Shown here piece after piece: positions 33,024-42,285 of a stretch of DNA of 64,000 bases. The stretch lies in NCBI GenBank assembly GCA_030431975.1, contig JAUIHP010000008.1, positions 108,318 through 172,317 on the forward strand, written 5' to 3'. The notes beneath the pieces were generated by a model that did not search any database, was not told the origin of the DNA, and worked only from the letters and a program-made list of their open reading frames with translations. The stretch is from a bacterium (GTDB taxonomy: Bacteria > Eisenbacteria > RBG-16-71-46 > CAIMUX01). Numbering within the stretch: the first letter of the stretch is position 1; every line of letters begins with the position of its first letter. Made by a program: the position numbers and the translations under genes.

Positions 33024-34487
33024 TCAGCCGGTCTGAACCCTCTCCAGAATCTCCGCAAGGTCACGGGCCTGGGATGGCCGCGAGTAACGCTCGATCAATT
33101 CCGGGCGACGCGGCGGGGTCGACTCCGGGCCAGGGTGCCCGCTATCCCACCATCGATCCAGAGCAGCCGTGATCCCCTCGGCATCCCTCGGCGGAACAGA
33201 AAACCCCGTGCCCGTTTCCCGAAGCAGTTGCGAGGCCTCCCCCTCGTTGGTGAGAGCGAGGATGGGAGGACCGCTCGCCATGTACTCGAAGATCTTCCCG
33301 GTCAGCATTCCCTTGGAGGTCGCGCCCTCTCCGGTCAGAAGCAAGAGCAGCCCAGCGTCCATCATCAGGCGCAGGGACTCGTCGTGGCTGACGTAGCCCG
33401 CATCCGTGACGACATTGGAAAGGAGAGATCCTTCAACTCTGGCGTTCAGTTCCGGCGCGACGCGTCCGGCGAGGAGAAACTCGAGTTCGTGTCCACGGTT
33501 TCGGTCACGAGACCAGGCTTCCAGGACATCGAGGAACGTCCAGGGAATCCGATTCGTGAAGATGGACCCGATATGTCGAATCGAACGGCGACCCGAGGGA
33601 CGCGCCCGGCGCCCGCTCTCCCCGGTCGGAGACTCGCGGAGCCTCGACGCACCTTCGAGGTCGGCCGGGTCGTAGCCGTTCGGGATGATTGCGTAGCGTT
33701 CCCGTTCGACATCGGGAATCCGGTCGCGAAAGTCTTCGATGATCTCTTCGTTGACCGAAACGATCCGACGCGCGGCACGAAGACACGACGCTTCCAGACG
33801 CTCGTCCCAACCCTTCGCGAATCCGGGACGCGACGGATAGAAGTTGGCACGCGTCCACGGATCCCGGAAGTCCAGGACCAGAGGGAGTCCGTGCCGCGCC
33901 GCAAGCCGGCGTCCGATCCACATCGCGGTAAACGGAGGACCGGTGGCGAGAATGGCATCGGGTTTCTCTGCGGCGATGATTCGCGACCCCTCGGCGACCC
34001 CGGGACGCAACCAACCGATCCGGCCATCCGGAACGAACACGGCACCGCGAAGCCACCGGGCAAATCGATATCGCATTCCGCCACCCTCACGGGAGACTGT
34101 CTGAATGTCGATCGAATCGGTCGACTTCGCCCTCGTGAAACGACGGTAGAGATCGTAGAACTCCGTGATACCACTTCGAACGACTACGGCATCGTCAGGA
34201 ATCTCTTCTTCCAACGAAGGATCCCGCACCGGAAACTCCGCGTCGCGCGGAACGGTTAGGACCAGCGGCTTCCATCCGAACTGTGGAAGGTATCGGGTGA
34301 ACTTGAGCATCCGCTGCACACCCGGTCCGCCGGAGGGAGGAAAGTAGTAGGTAACGATGAGTACCTTGTGCGATGGAGGCTCCGCGACTGAAGGACCCAC
34401 GCCTGATGGACGAACGCCAGAATGACGCACGCCTAAAGGACTCACGCCTAAAGGATCCGTACCCGAGTGTTCGGCGTCGCTCCCCAT
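33024..34487 (-). CDS. Family 4 glycosyltransferase with repetitive N-terminal tail
   Basis: A ~487-residue GT-B enzyme of the exopolysaccharide cluster. After the tail it reads VLIVTYYFPPSGGPGVQRM, typical of GT4 enzymes of the WbuB/ExpE type; the donor half has HIGSIFTNRIP and a GEGATSKGMLTGKIFEYMASGPP block with the E-x7 pattern. The first ~30 residues contain pentapeptide repeats (P-L-G-V-S, P-L-G-V-R, H-S-G-V-R, P-S-G-V-G) coded by a 15-bp tandem array. ATG 34487 lies 5 bases after the sugar transferase stop and is preferred to 34556; the true start could also be inside the repeat. Confidence 0.85.
   Translation of the reverse strand: MGSDAEHSGTDPLGVSPLGVRHSGVRPSGVGPSVAEPPSHKVLIVTYYFPPSGGPGVQRMLKFTRYLPQFGWKPLVLTVPRDAEFPVRDPSLEEEIPDDAVVVRSGITEFYDLYRRFTRAKSTDSIDIQTVSREGGGMRYRFARWLRGAVFVPDGRIGWLRPGVAEGSRIIAAEKPDAILATGPPFTAMWIGRRLAARHGLPLVLDFRDPWTRANFYPSRPGFAKGWDERLEASCLRAARRIVSVNEEIIEDFRDRIPDVERERYAIIPNGYDPADLEGASRLRESPTGESGRRARPSGRRSIRHIGSIFTNRIPWTFLDVLEAWSRDRNRGHELEFLLAGRVAPELNARVEGSLLSNVVTDAGYVSHDESLRLMMDAGLLLLLTGEGATSKGMLTGKIFEYMASGPPILALTNEGEASQLLRETGTGFSVPPRDAEGITAALDRWWDSGHPGPESTPPRRPELIERYSRPSQARDLAEILERVQTG
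34384..34458. repeat. 15-bp tandem repeat, about five copies, coding
   Basis: Units of 15 bp (for example ACGCCTAAAGGACTC 34429-34443 and ACGCCTAAAGGATCC 34444-34458) run back to about 34384 with increasing divergence. On the minus strand each codes for a pentapeptide of the form P/H-L/S-G-V-x at the start of the glycosyltransferase. Confidence 0.85.
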
Positions 34488-34492
34488 CCGCG

Positions 34493-36094
34493 CTACTCGC
34501 CGCGGTGCACGATGACGGCCCAAGCCGTCATCCAGAGGATTCTGAGATCCAGCCAAAGCGACCAGTTCTCGACGTAGTAAAGGTCGTAGGCCGTGCGCTG
34601 CTCGATGGGCACGTTGCCGCGCAACCCGTGCGCCTGCGCCCAGCCAGTGACGCCAGACTTGACCCGATGTCGGTCGTAGTAGTCATGGACGCGGGACTCG
34701 AACTCTTCCACGAACACCGGCCGCTCCGGACGCGGGCCGACCAGGGACATCTCTCCACGAACCACGTTCCAAAGTTGGGGCAGCTCGTCGAGACTCCATT
34801 TGCGAAGGAACACGCCAATCGAGGTGCGGCGCGGATCATTCTGACTTGCCCAAACCGGGCCGGACTCTTTTTCCGCGTCCTGCCGCATCGAGCGAAACTT
34901 CAGCATCTCGAACGGACGACGATCCCGCCCGACCCGGACCTGCCGATGAAACACCGGACCGGGCGAGGTTGCTTTGACAAGGACCGCCAACAGGAGGAAG
35001 AGGGGCGAAAGCACAAGCAAGAGGATCGACGCCACGACGAGGTCGAAGGTTCGTTTGAGCACGCCGTTCCATCCGGTCAAAGGAAGATCGCGCAGCCGCA
35101 GCAGCGGCACGCCGTCCACATCTTCGACCCGCACTTGTCGACCCCATAGGGACAGCACATCCGGAACGAACTGAAAGTCGAGATCGACCCGCTGGCACTG
35201 CGTAAAGACTTCGTCGAGCGGCGCTGCGTCCGCCGAGCCCGTGGCCATGACGATGAGATCGAGTTCGAGGTCCTCCGCACGAACCGCGATTTCGTCGACC
35301 GTGCCGAGGCAGTCCAGAGATTGTCGCTCTCCTCCTTCGGACTCCCAGATCCGCGTGCGTTGACCGGGTAGAGCCGCCTCATTGAAGGTGGAATCTCCGG
35401 CCGAGCCCGGCCCGCGAGCCATTTTCTCGATTGGCGACTCGGTTCCGGCAAGATCCCAACTCGACGATCCGGCAAAAGCGGAAACGGAGGATTGTCGGGA
35501 CGCCGCGGGCAAACTTGCGACCGAATCCGGGGACGCCGTATCGACCCGAAAGTAGCCGGCGCAGAAGTGAGGATAGGAAGAACCTTCGAGAGACATGACG
35601 AGGCGACGAACCAGAGGACCGTCTCCAACTACGGCGTAGCGAATCGGTGTCAGCCCGGTCCACCGGGTGCGCAGCAGATAGACGAGCGTGCGGCCGGAAA
35701 GGACGAGCACCGACGTCATCCCCCAGGTAAGGACGACGGCGAGGCGGGAGAACGATGCGCCGCGATAGAAGAAGCCCACCGTGGCCAGCACGAGGGCGCC
35801 GAGCACGAGACCGCGCAGAAGATCTCCTCTGCGGTGCCGGGCTCGTCCCCGTTCGACCCGGTACAAACCCAGTGCGTAGAAGAGCGGGATCCAGATCAGA
35901 ACCGTCGCTGCGGCAGCCAGCATGTAGAGACCGAAGGGCGGAATCTCGTTGACCGGAGGGATCCAAGTCGCGATCGAGCTGTGGAAACGGACCACGTAAC
36001 CGACACCGAATCCCAGCAGGATGGCGACGACGTCGCTGAGGAACCAGAAGAACTGAAACCAGGTCGTTCGCTTGTGTCGTTCGACTTGACCCAT
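34493..36094 (-). CDS. Undecaprenyl-phosphate sugar phosphotransferase (polysaccharide initiation)
   Basis: A membrane enzyme of the WcaJ/WbaP family that loads the first sugar-1-phosphate onto undecaprenyl phosphate. The 533 residues include four or five N-terminal membrane helices, a cytoplasmic Rossmann-like domain, and the C-terminal catalytic domain beginning [18 protein letters not shown], with [30 protein letters not shown] and the final GLRGN block. About 70 Ser/Gly-rich residues (~185-260) interrupt the Rossmann domain, which resumes at CLGTVDEIA. Its start directly abuts the stop of the upstream glycosyltransferase (TGA-ATG). Confidence 0.92.
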   Translation of the reverse strand: MGQVERHKRTTWFQFFWFLSDVVAILLGFGVGYVVRFHSSIATWIPPVNEIPPFGLYMLAAAATVLIWIPLFYALGLYRVERGRARHRRGDLLRGLVLGALVLATVGFFYRGASFSRLAVVLTWGMTSVLVLSGRTLVYLLRTRWTGLTPIRYAVVGDGPLVRRLVMSLEGSSYPHFCAGYFRVDTASPDSVASLPAASRQSSVSAFAGSSSWDLAGTESPIEKMARGPGSAGDSTFNEAALPGQRTRIWESEGGERQSLDCLGTVDEIAVRAEDLELDLIVMATGSADAAPLDEVFTQCQRVDLDFQFVPDVLSLWGRQVRVEDVDGVPLLRLRDLPLTGWNGVLKRTFDLVVASILLLVLSPLFLLLAVLVKATSPGPVFHRQVRVGRDRRPFEMLKFRSMRQDAEKESGPVWASQNDPRRTSIGVFLRKWSLDELPQLWNVVRGEMSLVGPRPERPVFVEEFESRVHDYYDRHRVKSGVTGWAQAHGLRGNVPIEQRTAYDLYYVENWSLWLDLRILWMTAWAVIVHRGE

Positions 36095-37300
36095 TCAACC
36101 GACCTGATGAGAAGGCGTCTTGATTGGGTAGGGTGGATTCGTCGTCCCGGCGTCGGACGGATTCGGAGCACCAGTCCTCGCCTCACCGGCCGCCTCACCG
36201 GCCGCCTGGCCGACCCCTTCCTCGGCCAACCAGTCTGAGATCTCCGACTCGAAGCGGTCCTTGCCGAACTTCTTCGTCCAGTCCGAAATCGTCTCTCCGG
36301 CCCAGTCCTCCGACTCGAACTGGTCGATCGCCCGCGAAAAGTCCCGAATCGTCGCTTCGTCAAAGTGGACCCCTGTCACCCCGTCACGAACTGTCTCGCA
36401 AAGTCCGCCCCGCCCCAGACCGACGACCGGCGCCCCGCAGGCCTGCGCTTCGACGGGAACGATTCCGAAGTCCTCTTCCCCCGGAAACAGGAGCGCGCGA
36501 CAACGTCGATAGAGACTTCGCAACTCTTCGTCCGACTGAAAGCCCAGAAAGGAAACCGACGACGGAGCCGCGGCCTCGAGTCGCTTTCGTTCCACTCCGG
36601 AGCCGACGACGACGACCTTCATGCCCCGTTCCCGGGCCACTTCCAGGACGAGATCGACGCGTTTGTAAGGAACCAGTGCCGTAACGACGAGATAGAAATC
36701 CTCACGCGGAACGGACGGATCCAAAGAGTAGAACTCCGTATCCACGAGTGGATGGATGACGCGGGCGGGCCGACCGTAGAAGCGCTCGATCCGTTTCCGA
36801 ACATGGTCAGAGTTGGCGGCGAAGCTGTCGACCCGGGGCGCGGAACTTACGTCCCACTGCCGCAGGTAGTTTGCGATCAGGGGCAGTAGCCAGGATGCCG
36901 GAGCCCCGACCTTGCCTTCACCGAAGTAGTCTTCGTAGCCGCTCCAGACATAGCGCATCGGAGTGTGGCAGTAGCAGAGATGTTTCGTACCCGGGTGAAC
37001 GACCACGCCCTTGGCCACGCAGTGAGAGGTCGACAGAACGAAGTCGAATCCACGAAGGTCGAAACGTTCGATGGCCGCGGGAAAAAGAGGCAGGTACCTC
37101 TGATACCCGCGCGCCGCCCCCGGTAGTTTTTGGACGAAGCTGGTCCGCACGGGATGGCTCTCGATCTGTGGGGAAACCGAGCCCGGATTGTGAATCAACG
37201 TATGAATGGGAGCGCCGGGAAACCGCTCGGCGAAGGCCTCGAGCACCTTTTCGCCGCCCCGCATTCCGGTCAGCCAGTCATGAACGAGAGCTGTGCGCAT
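36095..37300 (-). CDS. Family 4 glycosyltransferase
   Basis: A 401-residue GT-B enzyme. It opens MRTALVHDWLTGMRGGEKVLE, typical of GT4 enzymes of polysaccharide clusters, and carries CYCHTPMRYVW, the donor-binding TALVPYKRVDLVLE and the E-x7-E motif in GEEDFGIVPVEAQA. The last ~35 residues are a low-complexity tail with G-Q-A-A-G-E-A-A-G-E repeats. It is coupled to the downstream sugar transferase and begins 6 bases after hemW. It likely extends the lipid-linked glycan started by that transferase. Confidence 0.9.
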   Translation of the reverse strand: MRTALVHDWLTGMRGGEKVLEAFAERFPGAPIHTLIHNPGSVSPQIESHPVRTSFVQKLPGAARGYQRYLPLFPAAIERFDLRGFDFVLSTSHCVAKGVVVHPGTKHLCYCHTPMRYVWSGYEDYFGEGKVGAPASWLLPLIANYLRQWDVSSAPRVDSFAANSDHVRKRIERFYGRPARVIHPLVDTEFYSLDPSVPREDFYLVVTALVPYKRVDLVLEVARERGMKVVVVGSGVERKRLEAAAPSSVSFLGFQSDEELRSLYRRCRALLFPGEEDFGIVPVEAQACGAPVVGLGRGGLCETVRDGVTGVHFDEATIRDFSRAIDQFESEDWAGETISDWTKKFGKDRFESEISDWLAEEGVGQAAGEAAGEARTGAPNPSDAGTTNPPYPIKTPSHQVG

Positions 37301-37306
37301 TCCGGG

Positions 37307-38554
37307 TTAGGATCTCCTCTCGAAGGGTTCATTCTCACCGATCGGATCGGCGAGCGCGAGAGCCAGTTCCGCGAACACCGTGTTGCTGACGAAGAGAGAC
37401 CCCGGGCGCAGTCGCAAACGATCCTGATCGAGTTCGAGGTGGGCCTCCAAGGTCTTCAGAGCAGTCAGGACACGCTCTCTCCCATTTGCCCAGTGCTCGT
37501 CGAAGATATCGAGCGGAACGCCTTCCGTCCTGCGCAGTCCGAGAAAGATCCACTCTTCCCCCCGCTCTTCCCCGCTCAGTCGCTCCGGCTCGGTTCTCGG
37601 CAGCATTCCGGCACCGACGCGTTCCTCGTAGCCGGCCAGGGAGCGCGGGTTCGACCAGCGGAGACCGTCACGATGGGAATGCGCCGACGGTCCAAGACCC
37701 AGGTAGTCGCCACACAGCCAGTAGTTCTGATTGTGACGACTCTCATGCTCCGGGCGGGAGAAGTTCGAGATCTCGTATCGCGCAAACCCGGATTGCGCCG
37801 TCTTCTCCAACAGCCACTCATACTGGGAAAGACAGAGTTCGTCGCCGGGAAGCTCGGCAGCGCCTTTCTGCACGCGACGGGCCAGAGGAACGTGGGGCTC
37901 CATCGCCAGTAGGTACGCGGAAAGATGGTCCGGCTGCAACTCGAGGGCACGATCCAGAGTACGCTTCCAACTGGCCTGTTCACCCGACGGACTCTCATTC
38001 TGCAGCGGAAGACCGTAGATCAGGTCGAGGCTCACGCTGTCCATCCCCACCTTCCGGGCGGAGCGCACGCATCGTTCCACATCCTGGACAGCATGGGCGC
38101 GGTCCAGAACCTGCAGCCGATCTTCGTCCATCGACTGGACGCCGAAGGATACGCGTCGAATCCCCGCCTCACGATAGCCCTGAAGCTTCTTTTCGGTCGC
38201 CGACTCCGGATTGCACTCGGCGGTCACCTCTGCGTTCGGGGACAAACAAAAGTTGTTACGGAGCGTGTCCAGAATTCGCCCCATCTGCTCCACGCTGAGT
38301 AGGGACGGCGTCCCTCCGCCGAAGAAAACGGTTTGAAACTCCGAGTCCAGAAAGTCCGGCTCCCGCGCGGCGAGTTCGATCTCTGCGATCAGCGAGTGGA
38401 CGAAACGCTCCCGCGCATCATCGCCGCCGAGTACGACGAAGAAGTCGCAGTATCCGCACCGGCTGCGGCAAAAAGGAATGTGGAGATAGATGCCGGGTCC
38501 GAAACGGCGACGGAGGGAATCCGTGCGGGAACCCGACTCGGCGACCACAGGCAT
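37307..38554 (-). CDS. hemW: Radical SAM heme chaperone HemW-like
   Basis: A 415-residue radical-SAM protein related to coproporphyrinogen III oxidase HemN but of the HemW type, which binds heme and probably inserts it into respiratory proteins. The [4Fe-4S] ligands are Cys29, Cys33 and Cys36 in CRSRCGYCDF, with Y-L-H-I-P-F just before. Further blocks are VFFGGGTPSLL, EVTAECNPES and RVSFGVQSMDEDRL. The C-terminal HemW domain is present. It is part of a tight run lepA-lepB-hemW-glycosyltransferase with 6-39-base gaps. Confidence 0.9.
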   Translation of the reverse strand: MPVVAESGSRTDSLRRRFGPGIYLHIPFCRSRCGYCDFFVVLGGDDARERFVHSLIAEIELAAREPDFLDSEFQTVFFGGGTPSLLSVEQMGRILDTLRNNFCLSPNAEVTAECNPESATEKKLQGYREAGIRRVSFGVQSMDEDRLQVLDRAHAVQDVERCVRSARKVGMDSVSLDLIYGLPLQNESPSGEQASWKRTLDRALELQPDHLSAYLLAMEPHVPLARRVQKGAAELPGDELCLSQYEWLLEKTAQSGFARYEISNFSRPEHESRHNQNYWLCGDYLGLGPSAHSHRDGLRWSNPRSLAGYEERVGAGMLPRTEPERLSGEERGEEWIFLGLRRTEGVPLDIFDEHWANGRERVLTALKTLEAHLELDQDRLRLRPGSLFVSNTVFAELALALADPIGENEPFERRS

Positions 38555-38560
38555 GGCCGC

Positions 38561-39208
38561 CTACTTGATCAGCTTGAACATTCGCGAAAAGCGCGGCACG
38601 TTACGGTCCATGTCCCAGGAGAAATACGTTACCCATGCCTTGCCGCGAACCAGCTTCATGTCGACCACGCCCCAGAAGCGAGAGTCGGAGGAGTTGTCCC
38701 GATTGTCTCCCATCATGAAGAGACAACCTGGCGGAACTTTCATCTCGGCCATGTTGTCCCGCTGACCCCGTTTGATGTGGGGATCGCGGTAGACCTCGTA
38801 CCCGCCGGTAGCCGGCTTGCCATTGACGTAGACCTGCTTGTCCCGGATCTCGACGGTATCCCCCCCAATCGCGACGCACCGTTTGATGTAGTCCTGCTCC
38901 GGCTTCAGCGGATACTGAAAGACGATGATGTCTCCGCGCTGAGGCTCGGTGAACCCGGGAAGTCGGATGTCGGTGAAAGGGATCTCCGCTCCGTAGGCAA
39001 ACTTGTTGACGAAGAGGAAGTCGCCGGGCAGCAACGTATCCTCCATCGACGGAGTGGGAATCCGGAAGGCCTGGAAGGCAAATGTACGAACGATCAGGAA
39101 GATGATGAGCGCCCAGCCCAGGGACTCGGCGGTCTCGCGGGTCCAGCTCTTGCGCTGCTGCTTCACGGGAACGGGCCCACGCCCGACCAGGGTCTTTGCG
39201 GTAGTCAT
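38561..39208 (-). CDS. lepB: Signal peptidase I
   Basis: Inner-membrane serine protease that removes Sec signal peptides. The 215-residue protein has one N-terminal membrane helix (LGWALIIFLIVRTFAFQAF), the nucleophile Ser54 in PTPSMEDTLLPGD, the general base Lys109 in DYIKRCVAIGGD, and box E GDNRDNSSDSRFWG. It follows lepA, as in many bacteria where lepA-lepB form an operon. Confidence 0.95.
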   Translation of the reverse strand: MTTAKTLVGRGPVPVKQQRKSWTRETAESLGWALIIFLIVRTFAFQAFRIPTPSMEDTLLPGDFLFVNKFAYGAEIPFTDIRLPGFTEPQRGDIIVFQYPLKPEQDYIKRCVAIGGDTVEIRDKQVYVNGKPATGGYEVYRDPHIKRGQRDNMAEMKVPPGCLFMMGDNRDNSSDSRFWGVVDMKLVRGKAWVTYFSWDMDRNVPRFSRMFKLIK

Positions 39209-39247
39209 GAATCCTCACTCATTCGGTCACTCACAAAGCTGACAGAG

Positions 39248-41053
39248 TTACTCGTTGGTCTTGAGGAGTGCCAAGAACGCTTCCTGGGGTACGTTGACAG
39301 TCCCGATCTGTTTCATCCGTTTCTTTCCCTCTTTCTGCTTCTCGAGCAGCTTGCGCTTTCGGGAAATGTCTCCCCCGTAGCACTTGGCCGTCACGTCCTT
39401 GCGCAGTGCGCCCACCGTGGAGCGTGCGATGACTTTGGCTCCGATCGCGGCCTGAATGGCGATCTGGAACATCTGCCGGGGAATCGAATCCTTGAGTTTG
39501 TCGACGAGCTCGCGTCCCCGATCGTACGCCTTGTCCCGGTGCACGATGATCGAGAGGGCATCGACCTTGTCGCCGTTGAGCATGACCGTGAGTTTGACGA
39601 GGTCAGAGGCCCGGTAGCCGTGGATCTCGTAATCCAGGGTCGCGTAGCCGCGGCTCATCGACTTCAGCTTGTCGTAGAAGTCCCAGATGATTTCGGAGAG
39701 CGGCATCTTGTAGTTGAGCTGAACGCGGTGCGCATCGAGGTAGTTCATTCCCTCGAACTCACCGCGCCGTTCCTGAACCAGCTGCATGAGCGCGCCGGTG
39801 TAGTCGGTCGGGGTGATGATCCGGGTATCGATGAACGGCTCTTCGACGTGATCCTCCCGCGTGATTTCGGGCATCTCGCCCGGGCTGGAAACGTAGACCG
39901 TGTCCCCGTCCGGCTTGCAGACGCGAAGGGCCACGTTGGGGACCGTCGCAATGATGTCGAGACCGAACTCGCGGGCCAGCCGTTCCTGCACGATCTCGAT
40001 GTGAAGCGGACCCAGGAAGCCGCAGCGGAAGCCGAAACCCAGCGCCGCCGAAGTTTCCGGTTCCCAGGAAAGAGCCGCATCGTTGAGTTGCAGTTTGGCC
40101 AACGCATCCTTCAGGTCGACGTAGTCTTCTGTATCGATGGGAAAGATGCCGGAGTAGACCATCGGCTTGATCGGCTGGAAACCCGGCAGCGGGTCGACGG
40201 TGGACCGCTTGAGCGTCAGGGTGTCGCCCACCTTGGCGTCTGCGACCTTCTTCAGTCCGGCCAGGATGTAGCCCACCTCACCCGAGCGCAGCGCATCGCG
40301 TTTCACCATGTTGAGAACGAAGCTTCCGACTTCGTCGACTTCATAGCTTGCGCCTGACGAGACGAACTTGATCTCATCGCCGGCCTTGACCTCACCGTCG
40401 ACGACCCGGACGTGAGCCACGACGCCGCGGTACTGATCGAACTCCGAATCGAAAATCAGCGCTCGAAGTTCTCCGTCTTCCTTTCCTTCCGGCGGCGGGA
40501 TTCGTTCGACGACGGCTTCGAGAACGTCCTCCACACCGATTCCGGCTTTGGCCGAAGCGAGAAGGATTTCGTCGTCGGTCGCCCCGATCAGATTCCGGAT
40601 CTGTTCCCGAACGACATCGACCTGGGCCGCCGGCATATCGATCTTGTTGATGACGGGAATGATCTCGAGTCCGGCCTCCATCGCCATGAACAGATTGGAA
40701 ACGGTTTGGGCCTCGACTCCCTGACTGGCGTCGACGAGAAGAAGTGCACCCTCGCAGGCCGAGAGCGACCGGCTGACCTCGTAGGAGAAGTCGACGTGCC
40801 CCGGCGTGTCGATCAGGTAGAAACGATAGGACTGTTTGTCCTTGGCCTGGTAGTCGAGCGCAATGGCGTGAGCCTTGATGGTGATACCACGTTCCCGCTC
40901 GAGGTCCATGCTGTCCAGGACCTGGTCCTTCATCTGCTTCTTGGAGATGGTTCCGCAGAAGTCGAGGAAGCGGTCGGCCAGGGTCGACTTCCCGTGGTCG
41001 ATGTGGGCGATGATGCAGAAGTTGCGAACGTGCTTCGGGTCGACGCTTTTCAT
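39248..41053 (-). CDS. lepA: Elongation factor 4 (LepA)
   Basis: Ribosome-bound GTPase that acts in translation fidelity and initiation. With the start at 41053 it is 601 residues, the normal size. It shows G1 [10 protein letters not shown], switch [27 protein letters not shown]3 DTPGHVD, G4 NKID and the LepA-specific C-terminus ending [26 protein letters not shown]. The frame is open upstream to a TTG at 41107, but that adds non-homologous residues that overlap the preceding gene. Confidence 0.96.
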   Translation of the reverse strand: MKSVDPKHVRNFCIIAHIDHGKSTLADRFLDFCGTISKKQMKDQVLDSMDLERERGITIKAHAIALDYQAKDKQSYRFYLIDTPGHVDFSYEVSRSLSACEGALLLVDASQGVEAQTVSNLFMAMEAGLEIIPVINKIDMPAAQVDVVREQIRNLIGATDDEILLASAKAGIGVEDVLEAVVERIPPPEGKEDGELRALIFDSEFDQYRGVVAHVRVVDGEVKAGDEIKFVSSGASYEVDEVGSFVLNMVKRDALRSGEVGYILAGLKKVADAKVGDTLTLKRSTVDPLPGFQPIKPMVYSGIFPIDTEDYVDLKDALAKLQLNDAALSWEPETSAALGFGFRCGFLGPLHIEIVQERLAREFGLDIIATVPNVALRVCKPDGDTVYVSSPGEMPEITREDHVEEPFIDTRIITPTDYTGALMQLVQERRGEFEGMNYLDAHRVQLNYKMPLSEIIWDFYDKLKSMSRGYATLDYEIHGYRASDLVKLTVMLNGDKVDALSIIVHRDKAYDRGRELVDKLKDSIPRQMFQIAIQAAIGAKVIARSTVGALRKDVTAKCYGGDISRKRKLLEKQKEGKKRMKQIGTVNVPQEAFLALLKTNE

Positions 41054-41093
41054 GTCTCTCGTCTCGACCGCAGTGGATCGCCCGGAAGAGTTC

Positions 41094-41732
41094 TCACGGA
41101 ACCCCAACCGAGTACTGCAGTCTGAATTGATTCCCTTCTTCCTCGAACTCTACATCGAAGCCGCGCAGGTGGGCATCGACGTAGGCGTCTCCCATGCTGA
41201 GCACCAGCGCGAAAATGGTCCACCAGGCGTAGTCTCGTTTTTCTTCATTCCAACGGTCGGCGACGGCGAGAAACTCATCTTCGCGACCCGGAAAGCGGAC
41301 GGCGTCGTCTTCTGCCTCGGATTCTCTTTGGGCCGCTCGAAGGGCCCGGTAGATCAGATACCCCTCAGTAGCGAAAATGACTCCCGATTTGACGTGTTTC
41401 CCGTTCGACCACTGTCCCCAGCCCGGAATGAGCACCGACTTGAACATGGTCGCCACCGGAGTGCGGTGCCACGGTTCGCCTTGATCGGATTCCTCATCTC
41501 CCTCTTCCGCCGGGAACTCCTCGTCGCTTCTCTGTTCGGTGACCGAACCGGGCTCCGAAACCTGCCAAGCCAAAACGGACTGGGCTCCACTACGCAAGGG
41601 CCCGTCCGGATATTCAGCTTCGGCCCGGGTGCTCCAAAGAAAAAGACAAAGCACGACGAGCAGAGAAATTCCCCCTGCTCGTCTTGGAACACCGCACCGA
41701 ATCTGGCGGGAACGTGTGGGAATCGAACCCAC
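41094..41732 (-). CDS. DUF5683-like membrane protein (start uncertain)
   Basis: A ~200-residue membrane protein of unknown function. The recognisable core is [21 protein letters not shown], the DUF5683 motif common in FCB bacteria, with further hydrophobic segments. A signal-peptide-like stretch ([12 protein letters not shown], then STRAEA) precedes an acidic spacer. No ATG, GTG or TTG lies between the tRNA-Sec 3' end and the signal peptide. The nearest canonical start, GTG 41732, is inside the tRNA gene, and an ATT at 41669 directly follows GGGGGA. The start is therefore unresolved. Confidence 0.6.
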   Translation of the reverse strand: MGSIPTRSRQIRCGVPRRAGGISLLVVLCLFLWSTRAEAEYPDGPLRSGAQSVLAWQVSEPGSVTEQRSDEEFPAEEGDEESDQGEPWHRTPVATMFKSVLIPGWGQWSNGKHVKSGVIFATEGYLIYRALRAAQRESEAEDDAVRFPGREDEFLAVADRWNEEKRDYAWWTIFALVLSMGDAYVDAHLRGFDVEFEEEGNQFRLQYSVGVP

Positions 41733-41799
41733 CCCGGACACTCGAGTGCCCGACAAAGGATTTGAAGTCCTCGGAGCCCACCAGGACCCATGCGCTCCC
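41704..41799 (-). tRNA. selC: tRNA-Sec (anticodon TCA)
   Basis: 96 bases including an encoded CCA. The anticodon region GGACTTCAAATCC is identical to that of E. coli selC and places TCA at 34-36. The variable arm is very long (CGGGCACT and TGTCCGG around CGAG), the T arm is GTGGG-TTCGATT-CCCAC, and the discriminator is G, as expected for tRNA-Sec. The acceptor has a G-T wobble and possibly one mismatch at position 8. It implies UGA-encoded selenocysteine in this organism; selA, selB and selD are not in the window. Confidence 0.93.
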
Positions 41800-41825
41800 A
41801 GTAAAGCGCAATACATCAAGAGGAT

Positions 41826-41854
41826 AGGTTAGGTCGCGAAATCGGGTTTGTCAA
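41826..41854 (-). promoter_or_regulatory. Candidate promoter of tRNA-Sec
   Basis: On the minus strand a perfect TTGACA, 17 bases, then TAACCT, ending about 27 bases before the tRNA 5' end. Confidence 0.45.
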
Positions 41855-41877
41855 TCCGCTGGAGGCCATCGCTTCCG

Positions 41878-42261
41878 TCAGCCTGCTTTGGCGATGACTT
41901 CGAGTTCGACAAGGGCGCCCTTGGGCAATCCCGAGGCGGCCACGGCGGACCGAGCGGGAAACGGAGCCTGGAAGAACTCGGCATAGAGAGCGTTGACCTT
42001 GGCGAAGTCGGCCATGTCAGCCAGGAACAAGGTCGTCTTGACGACGTGGCCCGGTTCGAGTCCGGCCGCGCCGAGCACCGCCCGCACGTTTTTCAGAACC
42101 TGGCGAAACTGCTCCTCGACTCCCCCGACGACGAACTCACCGCTTTCCGGGATCAGTCCGATCTGACCGGAGCAGTAGAGGAAGCCGGAGGACTCTTCAA
42201 GGACAGCCTGCGAGTACGGACCGATTGCCGCCGGCGCCTGGTCCGTTTGAATCACTTTCAA
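41878..42261 (-). CDS. ridA: RidA family reactive intermediate deaminase
   Basis: A 127-residue YjgF/YER057c/UK114 protein that hydrolyses reactive enamines/imines released by PLP enzymes. It has AIGPYSQAV at the start, YCSGQIGL, the substrate-binding Arg in FPARSAVAASGLPKGALVELEVIA, and the typical length. It is the last gene of glmM-glmS-ridA (24-base gap to glmS). Confidence 0.94.
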   Translation of the reverse strand: MKVIQTDQAPAAIGPYSQAVLEESSGFLYCSGQIGLIPESGEFVVGGVEEQFRQVLKNVRAVLGAAGLEPGHVVKTTLFLADMADFAKVNALYAEFFQAPFPARSAVAASGLPKGALVELEVIAKAG

Positions 42262-42285
42262 GAACGAAGCTCCCCGTGACCGCCC

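Noticed and set aside
33000-37300. Mobile element or phage in the polysaccharide block
   Set aside because: All genes are glycan-assembly enzymes; there is no transposase, integrase or terminal repeat.
38333-40357. 674-residue frame antisense to hemW, lepB and lepA
   Set aside because: It spans three well-supported genes on the other strand; its composition is that of a codon-shadow.
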